DNA from: Theristus sp. LFF4_11
Taxonomy: Eukaryota; Nematoda; Chromadorea; Monhysterida; Xyalidae
Reading direction: 5' to 3'
Length of the DNA stretch: 64,000 nucleotides
Assembly (NCBI GenBank): GCA_030248135.1
Contig: JASANC010000316.1
Span: 62,001 to 126,000 of the forward strand
Position 1 is the first letter of the stretch, and each line of letters starts with the position of its first letter. The notes under the pieces are model-generated. The model was not told the DNA's origin. It saw only the letters and a program-made list of their open reading frames with translations, and searched no databases. Below are positions 48,768 through 60,200 of this stretch, in pieces. The position numbers and the translations under genes are program-made.

Positions 48768-50123
48768 TTGTTTCAACCAAAATCAATGAGCCTGATTGGA
48801 ACTGATTTGATTTGCATATTTGGTATAGGGTACTTTGATTTTCAGTGCAAATAAAATCGCTTTGCTTGAAAACGTCTCATTTCGCCCATTTTTAAATCGA
48901 AAAAGAGTCCATTATACGAAAACTATTATGACTTTCAAACTCGTGGCGAACTGGGCAGTTGAATTAAGATAAAACTCGAGTTGTTTGAAAAAACACTGCA
49001 AATTTACTTCCAATAAAAGTCTAAAATAGGCAAAAATGGTTTTTACTTCTTATTTTTTAGGTAACAAAATAGGCGTATCTGAAAAAAATTGTACGTGTTT
49101 CAGAGTTCCTTCGCGCATAATAACGCCGCGTTTCAAGTTTACTTTCCTGCGTCGAAAGAAATCGACGACAGTCGAATACAGGATTGAACTCCTTGGAACT
49201 GAGTGATTTTCTGTTGTTGAGTTTGAACTGTTGATATTTGGACCAATTTGTCAAATGTGGGTTCATGGTGTACGGTACTTACCATATCAGGTCTCGACGC
49301 GATCATACTGTAGCTTTTTTGATCACCAAAGGAAATAAGAAACGTGAAAGTTGTTGACTAAAAAGTGATGAATAGACTTTTCACAATCAATCCTGCCAAT
49401 CCAAGACGTGTGCCGTTGAAATCGTGTCGAGACCAAATCCGGCAGATACAGTACTTGGCCTAGCCCTCGCGTCCATGGACCTTGCATTTGATTATGTCTT
49501 TTTGACTTGAATATAACGTGTGACTCATCGCATTGCGTATCTATTCAAAGTTCAAAGTGGATAATGTTGTTGAATATTGATCTCACTCAACATTCACGGT
49601 TGTGCTGTCTGCTGATTTGTTGATTTGTTCTGTTATTTTCACTTTCTTGCCGGAATAAATCGATTCGCAAAAATTCAACAACATTTTTAGACATCTTCGG
49701 TCACGGACACTTTGGATGGTGGACAAATGTTCGCATTTCCGAAGTGCTGCTGATTGGTTTCACAACTTGCAAAGCACTTGGTTGCATAATTCACAGTTTC
49801 AGATTCTTAGTTTCTGTCTACACTAACCTTCGTGATTCTTGAACAATCACTGTTTCTTTTCGCTAAGCAATATTATCGCCGTTCGTACAATGCAGAAAAA
49901 AAACGACAATCGTTGCGATTATTGGGAACGTGCAACCTGCGAGTCATAAGAATAGGTCGCAATTAGCACTACAATGTATAATTATCACCACAAAACTGAA
50001 CGTTCTCAATCTTCACATGCGCGCTCAAAATTAGCAAAAAACGATCATCTGTATTTATGCAGAAACATTTTTTCATATATTTTTGAAGGAAAATCGTGTA
50101 TTGAAAAAAATCAAAACCGAAAA
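48768..50123. other. POLE2-acyltransferase intergenic region
   Basis: Searched for the missing last POLE2 exon without success. Contains a palindromic repeat at 49267-49460 (GGTCTCGACGCGATC against AATCGTGTCGAGACC). The remainder is AT-rich and gives no supported gene. Confidence 0.5.
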
Positions 50124-53100
50124 ATGGTTCGCAATCTGCTGTTGCCCGGTGTCGCAACGCTTGTGTTCACGTGCACCACTGTGCTCTGTTGGATTCACGT
50201 CGATTGGAGCACTGAGAAGAAGCTGATCACGGCGACGTTATTCACTGCGTGGTATCTGCTAATTCTGGTGCGGGGACCGATTTTGCAAACAAAAAATCAC
50301 GGAGTGCTGGCTGATTTTACCCGTGCGATGAAATTTTGTCCTTTTCCAACAAATAACCCAATACCACCACCGCCGGCTGTCCATCAAGTCCAGAGGTCTC
50401 AGGCAGGACTATTATTTCAAACTAGGACGAATCCTTCCATTATTCTTTCATTTGAATCCTTCCAATTTGAAAGAATCGCCCAAACGTCACACTTCAGTCA
50501 CCAGTTTTCTCTTCTTTCAACATCGTATATTGATGGCTTGATGAAGAGAAAATGCTGATTGACAACGTGGTTGTGCTGTGTTCATGAACGCAACCAATCA
50601 GCTTCATCACGGTTGGCATCCAACTTTGTGAAAATCAGTCCCCTCGACAGCAACATTCTGGCACGTTAACGCTGACGAACAGTGCAACAGTGGCAGTCCA
50701 GAATCTGAAGTGGCGAATCCAGTTCTCAACGATTTCCTGCGTTGCTTTTCGTTACGCGTCAATTGGATGTTTTTGATCGGTAACGTCAACGTGAACGATT
50801 TGAAAGTTTGCTTTTTCTGTTACATTTTTTGCCAGTTTTTAAGCAAAGAATGACAAACAATAGTTGTTCATCAGCTAGACAAAAATGTCAATAACCTGAA
50901 TAAGAAGAGGTCACTTCAGTTCATTTTTCACAGATAACCGAAAGAAATCGCACCAACTGGCTTGCGTGGACGCTTTGAAAGTGCTGTGCATGGTGTGGGT
51001 GATTTTCTATCACGGTGAGATCATGCAAAGTTTTTGATTCCTTGTAGATACAGCACTTTGCGGAGCTTTCTCCGCAGCATTTTGCAACCCATTGTGAAAA
51101 TCTGGCGTGTTCATCGGCGTTACAAAACGCGACATTTTTTGCAGTGCAACCACTCAAAAAATGTGAATGCGTTGCATGAACTTATGCAGCTCGGTCATAA
51201 AGAACGTCTACTGAACATTTTTTTACTGAGCAAAAAAATAAGCGTTTGTAGCAATTTTGTTCAGCTTCCAGCGGCAGCTATGAGCAAATATGTTCATCAG
51301 TAAAATGTTCAACAGACGTTATCGGTGGTGAATTGTCACTTTTGTCGTTCCATTTTCAGCCCGTGGTCTTTTGGTCGACGTCTATCGTGTCGTTCCGAGA
51401 AGCATAACCGACGCTGACTTTCTCGAGCAACTCATCAATCTGACCAATTACGGCGTCGATGTGTTTTTCATGATCTCCGGTCTGTTGACAGCGTGGCGGT
51501 GGCTGGCCGGAAACGCAGCCAATGACCGCCAAACTACTCCGACGCTCGCTGATTGGCTGCGCTTCTACGGGCGTCGCTTCTCGCGCCTGTGGCCGTTCTA
51601 CGCGTTGATGCTGCTGTTTTACAGGTTTTGTTGTGTCAGTCAATCAGTCAGTCAGTTTTATTCTGCAGTGCACGGCATGATACCAGAGAAGTGTGAGACA
51701 CCATGAGCAGGCAAGCTATGTGGCGGTACACGGTGACTCTGTGGCACGCACACGCTGATTGGCTGTGCTTCGAGCTGTGCACCGTGTACCTGAAAGCGAA
51801 TGTTGAATTTAATGAATTATGCGGTTTATCATGATTCCATGGAATTCAATTTTCTGCCAGATTTTCTGGAGGTTCTCTCATCAGGACCCATCGTCCGCTC
51901 TCCGACAACGGCGATTTCGACCGATACTTTGCTGACTTTTCGCCGGACATTCAACTTCGCGATCATTTCTTGGTGCACCTGTCGATGCTGTCAACGGTGG
52001 TGCCACTTGGCGTCAGTCACGTCTTGTTCTGGTTCATTCCAACCGAGTGGATCTTCTGTCTGCTGACGCCACCGTTTCTGCTGCTGTTGCGAGCCGAGCG
52101 AATCGCCTGGCTGAAGGCGTCTGTCTTCATCGGCGCCACGCTCGCGAGCACCCTGCTGTTCTGGGTGTTTCGATCGAACGCTGGTTGTCAGGCGTCAATT
52201 GTGGTAATATAAAGTGGCACAAGACGTCAGGTGACACGGCGGTGTCATCTGACGGCAAATGAGTGTGTCTGAAAACTGGCGTCATTGGACACCACCTGGC
52301 GATTAACCCTGCATTGAATTTGAGTCAAGTTGCGCTGATGAACATGAAAAGGCCACCAAAGAACAACATGCTGTTCATACAGTTTTATCGGAGTTTCCTG
52401 CTTTTTCGCGAAATAAAATGGAATGGAATGGAATGGAACAACATGGTTTTCTGCTATGCAACTCTCATTTCTGAAAAAAACGTGTACGCCAATTCGTTTG
52501 CAGTCCGTTCAGCATCCAATCACACGAATTTCGGCGTTTTTGATTGGTCTATACGCCGGCTACGCGTTGCACATTCGAGAAAAACTGACAGAAAACCTGA
52601 ATAGTCAAGCCAATAATGCAACGATTCGTCTCACGCACGTGTTGTTGGGTGATTTTTCTTGAAATTTCTTTTCAGTTCAGTTCTGTTGATTAGTTTAAGG
52701 TGCAAGCAGGGCAGGGACAAGAGAAACCGCACACTGCATGAACTACTGAGAGGGCCTGTCCAGGATGACCCAAAACGAGCACAAAGTTTCCTGAGTGGGT
52801 GCTCAGTGAGAAAAGATTACAAGATCAAAGTGCAGTGTGTGCAGCGGTGCGGGCCATAAAGCACCCAATAGAAAACTGATCAAGATTGTGAAGTTTCTGG
52901 TCAGTTTTTTGTTTGATTGAACTAGCATTAGCGTCAGAAAGCGTGTCATAAAAACTGCGTAATTTTTCGCCAGCTGCGGCTGGCATCTTACTCGGATATA
53001 TTATTTTCTTTCTTTTTTCGCTTCCACTTCACAGATCACCGCACTTGCCTGTGCGTCCTGTGCGCCATCCTACTCAGCACACGTTACACACGCGCCTACC

Positions 53101-53483
53101 TGCACATTTGGGTCGACTCATTCGGGCGGACCCTTTTCACGGCCGTCGTCGCTGTCGCCGTAATCGCGCTGTCTTCAAGCGACCTAAAAAGTCGCTGCAA
53201 AACGGCGCTCAATCATCCGCTGTGGACGGCGCTGTCAAAGTTGACGTACACCGTCTATTTGGTGCACTTCATCGCGACGCACTTTCTATGGGCGCTGTTA
53301 TTCCGTGATCGGTTCTCGCAAAGTAATTTCGTGTTCAATTATGCCGGTTTCATTGTGACGGCCGTTTTTTGGGCGTTTGCTTTGGGTGGCGTCGTGACGA
53401 TCGGTGCAGAGCTGCCAGTGACGCGTGTTTGGTGGTGGACGGTCAGAAGAGTGCGTGTGGTTTTCGGGTTGTTGAAATTTTGA
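50124..53483 (+). CDS. Acyltransferase-3 family membrane protein (NRF-6/OAC-like), 7 exons
   Basis: Exons: 50124-50267, about 50683-50779 (start unsure), 50934-51014, 51360-51624, 51885-52203 (or 52200), 52504-52648, 53035-53483; about 499 aa. The N-terminus has two hydrophobic helices. Then come the FLRCFSLRVNW element typical of NRF-6-like proteins, the start of the acyltransferase-3 domain (ACVDALKVLCMVWVIFYHG, with His), and the signature ANYGVDVFFMISGLL-type segment (here NYGVDVFFMISGLLTAW), followed by FYGRRFSRLWPFYALMLL. Several further membrane helices end with a YTVYLVHF segment. The family transfers acyl groups to lipids or glycans at membranes. Substrate unknown. An AATAAA lies at 53595. 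Confidence 0.88.
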
Positions 53484-54258
53484 AAATTCTTATATACAAT
53501 GTACTTTTTTATTCGTATAAAAACATACAAATGCAAACATATAAAACATGAACACATAAAATGTAAAATTATAAAATATGCGCATGAAAATACCAATAAA
53601 ATTGCGGTGTATACAACATTATTGAGAAAACAGTCTGCGAACAGTTACTTCGGGAACACACCAGTATGCGGTATTTTTTTCGTCTTCGGGAACGTCAATA
53701 TTTGATACGTTTGTCAAAACAAGTTTGGTTTTGTTTCTGAACTGGTTATTCAGTTCAGCGCTGGAGTTGGAACTCGGAACGCTCCATGCCAAAGTAGTCA
53801 AAAGTTACTAAGCAAACCGTTGAGCATTAGTTTTTAGTCTGTCGTGTTGTTGAATTCGCTCATTTTACACATTTCGCAACAATCAAAAACAATTTCACCA
53901 AAGTCCTTTTTTGTTCGAATGATTTTGTTATATCCTTGCCTTCTAGACACCATGTAGAACATAATTTGTATCATAATTTTAAGAACCGGTTTTATCTACT
54001 TGTAACTTCAACGCAAGAGTTTTTTTGTGTTGGTATATTCACAAGCAATTACAAAATAAGTTCTTGGCAACAATGGCACAACAGTTCAGCTTTTTTCTTA
54101 GTTGAAAACTTTTTTTAAGTTACTTTGCAACACCAAAAGCAGTGACGACAACAAAGCTGATAAAATGTGATTCTAACAATTCAACTGGTTCCAAAAAATA
54201 AATAAATTCTCAAAATAAAACGCAAAATTACAGGAATAACATTGAAAAAAAAACAAAA
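53484..54258. other. Spacer between the two acyltransferase genes
   Basis: AT-rich, with the poly(A) signal AATAAA at 53595-53600 of the upstream gene. No exon is seen. The last part is the 5' flank of the paralogue. Confidence 0.5.
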
Positions 54259-57200
54259 ATGAGCAAAGACGACCCATTCATCATTATCAGCGTTCGTGCA
54301 GTCTTCCTGCCGTTGTGCGTGTTTGCGTGCACGCTGCTGATTGGCTGGAGGAATCTCGATTGGAGTGTTCAACTGAAATTGGTCTCGGCCGCTTTGTTCA
54401 GCGTGTGGTATCTGCTTGTTCAGGTTCAAAATGGTTATAATGGCACTTTGTTAAAGCTAAAAAATGCATGGGAGTTCGGTTGGTGATTTCAAGCCTTCGA
54501 GGCTGGGAAATCGTAAGTTCCCCTGAACAACTAAAATTGTTGAAACTAAAACTAGTTGGATAGTTTTTTTGAAAAATATTAGTGTGTCAAACAAAATGGT
54601 AATACAAAACTGTAATTTTTTAGTGATTTTCAATTTTCAAAAATCTGCCACACGCAGATGCACAACACCAAAGCGCAGCGTGTCATGCCAGATAAAAAAA
54701 CTGAGTCTGATAAAAATATGATTGAAATCAACCCAAAAACAAAAGGTGGATTCAGCATTCACCAATATATTCATGGTAAAGTTTGACGCGCCACAGACGA
54801 CCGGATCAGTTTATTCGGGTGCTCCAGACAGACACAGTAAAACGGTACTAAACTGAACTAAACTGAACCCCGAAATGGTACAAAACATGGTATATATCAG
54901 ATAGTGCAGACAGCGATGACGTTTGTTGACGTGCACTTGCCACGTATACCAGCCACGTATACGACCACGCCAACTCCTCCCCCGTGAACGGAAGACGATG
55001 CGCCACGGACGATAAATCACAATGGTACAAATCACAAGAAATAATCACAACAGAGCAAAACAACGAATGAGCAACAACAAAAAATCATGGTTGAGTGAAA
55101 AATCAATAGAATGACATTCAAATACGCATCCAATTCAATTTGTCGTCTTTTTCCCCCTTTCACGAAGATCGGCAAGTCGACGCACAATCACTTTGCCTGA
55201 TTCTAAACGAATCTTCGCAGACGACGGTTTCAACAGCTCAAAAAAGGTTCCTTTCAACGGATGCGTAGGATGCAACTTGCTTTTCCTTGAATCACGGTTT
55301 GTTGCATCTTTCACCCAAACCAGTTCACCAACTCTATACTCATCCGCTGTGCGGTTGTACCACTGTCGATTCACTGACTGAAAAAACGTACACTTAATCT
55401 GGTTCAAACGCAATCCTGCGTCGACCATAGCATCAGGATACGCGTCAGCTCGCGTAATACTATTCAATCGCCGAAAATGCAAAACACAGAAACGCCAACT
55501 ACCCTCTTTCTTTTTCACGAGCACAATGGCAGATGCGTACGGCGAATTAGACTCACGGATGAACTTGTTTTCGAGCAATTCACAGCACATGTCCTCCACC
55601 ACTGATCTGAGATTCAATTCGATTCGACGCGGTTTCTCGCGGAAAGGTGGATTATCTCCGACATCAATTGTGTGCTCAACCGTTGCTTTGCCAACGTTGT
55701 CAACGTTCTGGCATTTACCTGGCACGTAGCTAGTGCTGAATGCTCTCTCTTTGGACTGCAGTAATTGCTTGACAGATTCCGTCTCTTCTGCTGTCAAGTT
55801 CCCAATTTTCAACACATCAATCAAGTCCTCTTTTTTCTCATGCTCAACTAACTGATTCACTGACTGCACATCCATCCACTCAGTATCTTCACCATTGCTC
55901 TCTTCAATTGGAACTTCCAACTGAAAACGCGCATTTGCGTCTTTATCAACAAACATGATTCGTACCCGTTCATCATCAGGTAACACCGGGCAGTGCTTGC
56001 GAATACGACGCACAAATGGCGGATTGTCGGATTCAGTCTGTCTGTTTTTCATCAGGCGCAAAGGCTTTCCGCTGCCCGTGATCACACTGACGGCAATTTG
56101 CCTCAGTTTATTCCGACCAATCACCAAGTCCACTTCGCCTTGCATAGCGTCAGTGACCAAGAACTCACAGTTCTCAATAGTCTGCCCATCAACACACAGC
56201 GTTGCATAACACGTACCAAGCACACGCATGGGCGTACCGTTTGCTACACTCAAATTGATGCTTTTATTGTGGTTGCGCTCAATTTTCAAACCACATTCAC
56301 GCGCGTATCGCTGCGTTAGAAGCATTGCGTCTGATCCGGTGTCGACGCAGTAATATTTCACAACTCGACCGTTCAACACCGGTGTCTCGTAATCACCATC
56401 TTGCGCTTGGTCCGCACCCCTGGCACTACTGTCATTCTTCATCAAACCAACTTTTTTCTGCGCATTATTATTTGCACCCTGTGACTGCTGCGCATTATTC
56501 GGACGACTCTGATTCTGTCCGTACGAACCACTCTGGCTCGAATTGTTACCATGCCAATTGTTCCAATGGCCATGGTTGCTACCACGACGTGACTGATAAT
56601 TGTTATTCCGATTTTGGTACTGCTGCTGGTAACCGTTACCAGCTCCAAAATTATTGCGCCAGTAGTTACTCTTGTACACTCCTCCACGACCACGCTTTCC
56701 ACGAGCACTACCTCTACTACCACTGTTGTAGTACGATTGACCGTTGAAACGTGAGACAGACATGCTCTCCTCAAGCTCCACAATGTAGTCCACAATCTCA
56801 CGGAAACTCTTACCAGCCACATACTTTGTATTGGCTTTGTTGGACCAATCTGTGTTGTTTAGATGCTCAATGAACAATCTGCTCATCAAATGCTCGTGCT
56901 CGGTATCATACCTGCCATTGACATCACACGGCGGTGCACCCGTTTTCTGATACAACGTTTCCAACCGATTTGCGAAATCACGCGCGGTCTCATTCGGTTC
57001 TCGACGCGCAAGATGAAAATCTTTGTGAGCAAATATCAGTTCATTGCGCGGACCGTACGATCGCTCTAGATACGCGATTGTCTCGTTCAGACTTTTTCGC
57101 ACACTATTCGGTTGCTGGTCGAACACATGCTTGGCATCATCAGTCAAACAAGCACGAATGTGTTGCACAGCCAAATCATCATCAAAAAACTTGCCCATTT

Positions 57201-60200
57201 TAGCCATACGCAGACGTGTCTGAAGCGAATCCATCCATGCACGGAACTGAATCGTTTGATTGGGGCCGTAACGCTCCCATTTGTTTTGCAACAATGTTAA
57301 TGGATCGCAATACATCACAGCGTTCAATGAATCACTTGGGTCAACTTTGACCTCAGACCGATCATCATGCTCATTTCCAGAATCACTGTGCTCGCAGGAA
57401 TCATCCTTCTGGAAAATCGTCTGCTTGATTTCCGCAACTTCACTTTTAATCTGATCAAACCGTTCATCAGACTTGCGCAGCAATTCCTTGAGCGTGACCA
57501 TCTGCGCTTCCGATTGCAACTGCATTTGTTGCTGCATCATCGTCATGAACATTTTCAGATCAGTGTGCAAATCACCGTTATCACTCTTTTTTACCCTTTC
57601 ATCCTCCTGTGTCGGCCTCGCCTTTCCGGCGGAATTATTCATTGTTTTCCAATCAGCATCAGCGCTCTCGTGCCTTGCAGTGTTCTCGTGCATCTTTTTA
57701 GTGACAGAGGGTCTTTTTTGTCTTTTTTGTTTGGCACGGAAGACTTTTTGTTCACACTCGTTGTCACTGGTCTCTTGGGTCAAAACACTGCTCGACTGCA
57801 CGGCCCTCTGTTTTTTATTGTTTTTTTGTTGAGCGCTAGCCGACTTTGAATGACCAGATTTGACAGACATGCCCACTGATTCACTCTCTTTCAACGACTG
57901 TTTGGGCATTGGACGCTCTTGCGACTGCATCGCTGGCTGTGCATCGTCCGTGTCTCCAATCTCCGAAACGGAACTGTCGCCCACTCTGAACGGCAAAGTC
58001 AAATAGTCGTAACACTCAAAATAATCCACAAAAACAGCAAAAATACGGTTCATCAATTCCGCATTACTGAGCGCCCTTGTTTTTGACAGCTTACGCGTCA
58101 CAATATCGTGCAGCTCCTTGTTCACCTTTGTGCCATTGCGCAAACTGTGACACAAATGCAACATTGCCTGACGATCACCACTTCGGCCATAGTTGCACAG
58201 AAACTGCGTTGCCTGCACCTGATCCACTTTGTCCTGCACTACGGACTCTCTGGACAAAACACTGTTTGCATGTGAACCACCATGACTCTTTTTCGCAGAC
58301 AACACACCGGTTTCTGACTGTAAACGCGAAACACAAGGACCATCACCAGATTCCAACTCACTTGGCACGGTAGGGGACTCTGCAGTGACACTCACGTCAG
58401 CATTGCTCGCATTGCTCTGTGACTCGCCCTCTTCACCGGCCTGCTGCACTCGACCGTTTGGCTGACACCAGTTTTGTGACAACTCGAGAAATGGCTTGTA
58501 CTGAAAATACTCATTCAAAAACAAAGACAATTTCGCAGCCAAATCTTCAGTGCTCAACTTTCCTACCTGCCCGAGCTTGCACTTCATACCGTATTGCATC
58601 TGCGGGTGCAACTTCGTAGTCTCACGCAACGTGCTAGCTAATCTAAGCAGGGCATCCCTGTTGTCACTCACGAAACAACTTTGAACTTGCGCGGCCAACT
58701 GCTTCTGGTTCAGTTTGCAGCTTTTCACGTCCTCAGCCGTACGCTCACTGGACGAAGATGCGCGCGAATGTGCCGACATTGCTGCGCTGCTGCTGGTCAA
58801 TTCCCTGTGCTCACAAAAAACAACACACAACACTGAGCAAAACAACAACCAACCACTTTTGGTGTCCAGGGTGATGATGACCAAATTGATGCGCGCTCAG
58901 ATGGCTGCGCTCAGATCACGTCGGGCTCACCAGTTTGACGCGCCACAGACGACCGGATCAGTTTATTCGGGTGCTCCAGACAGACACAGTAAAACGGTAC
59001 TAAACTGAACTAAACTGAACCCCGAAATGGTACAAAACATGGTATATATCAGATAGTGCAGACAGCGATGACGTTTGTTGACGTGCACTTGCCACGTATA
59101 CCAGCCACGTATACGACCACGCCAACTGTAATGGTCGTCAAATTGTCTCCAGATTGCCACCTGTCAAGATTACGGCAGTTTCTGCCAACAAGAGGACAGC
59201 GACGACGACAAAGAGCAGCCAGCCGCGCAAACGTTGACGCCAATTCATGAATTCTTGCGTTGTTTCTCGCTTCGATCGAACTGGGCAACACTGACGGCAA
59301 GACTGTGGCAGGCGAACAGTGATGGAGAGAATGGTTAGAGAGGTTGTTTGTTGTTTCCATTAAAATCCGTCGCAATAAAAATATCAGACATCGTAACATT
59401 GACCGGTGCTGTCATTGAGAATACTGTACAGTCTAACACCATATCCAAATGGATGGTTGCCTGATGCATGTATTCTGTGCAATGAACTGATTGCTGTGGA
59501 GGTGGAGTTTTTTAGTGTGCACAGAATGCGTGCGTCATGTGAGCACCAGACCAGCCAATCAGCTAGTTGGATACATTTTAGAGTAAAACTGTTGTTACTT
59601 AGCAGTTTGTCAACATGCGCTTGACGCAGCGCTGCCTTTTTTGATCTTTACCAGCGGTAGTTCAAGTAATCAAGTAATGCGATAAATTCTAGAAAAAATT
59701 GCGTTTTTTTCATCGCGCCAGGTGCCAAAACCGCTGGCGACCAACGAGTCGCGTGTGTCGATGGCGTCAAAGTGGTCTGCATGGTTTGGATCATACTCTA
59801 CCACGGTCGGAAACCAGCATTTTAATTTGAGTTTAGTTTTTAGTTCGGTAAACTAACGTCGGAAAGGGCAACAAAAAAAACTGTTGATATTTTTTTGCGA
59901 AACTTTTCTTGAGGCTTATTCATCCACTCGCGCGCGCACTGAAGCGCGTCACTTTGTCACCTCTCATGGTCTGAGTGGTAGCGCGTTAGACTATTGTCTG
60001 TGCGTTCGTGGGATCGAGCCCCGCCGAGGCGTGTATAGGCACTTGATGACGGCGAAAAATCGATGGGCGCCCTACTCGACGGCGTTCTGCACGCTTTTCT
60101 GGGTTAGCGCTGGCTAAAACATTGTCTGAAGTTCGCAACAACACCAACAACAGTAATAACGTGACGCTTCTATGTTTTTGCTCGATGTTTACTCCGGCCG

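Larger units (their letters stand above)
54780..59127 (-). mobile_element. Ty3/Gypsy-like LTR retrotransposon, internally deleted
   Basis: Two 196-bp direct repeats (54780-54975 and 58932-59127) flank a single minus-strand ORF. The flanks share GTAA (54776-54779 and 59128-59131) as a target duplication. A primer-binding-like TGGTGAGCCCGACGTG follows the 5' LTR on the minus strand, and a purine tract CACGGGGGAGG precedes the 3' LTR. It lies in intron 1 of the acyltransferase paralogue, antisense to the gene. Confidence 0.92.

Noticed and set aside
49689..49760. Candidate last exon of POLE2 after TTTTTAG at 49688
   Set aside because: The short frame lacks the conserved NPGSF-type ending and no donor phase supports the join.
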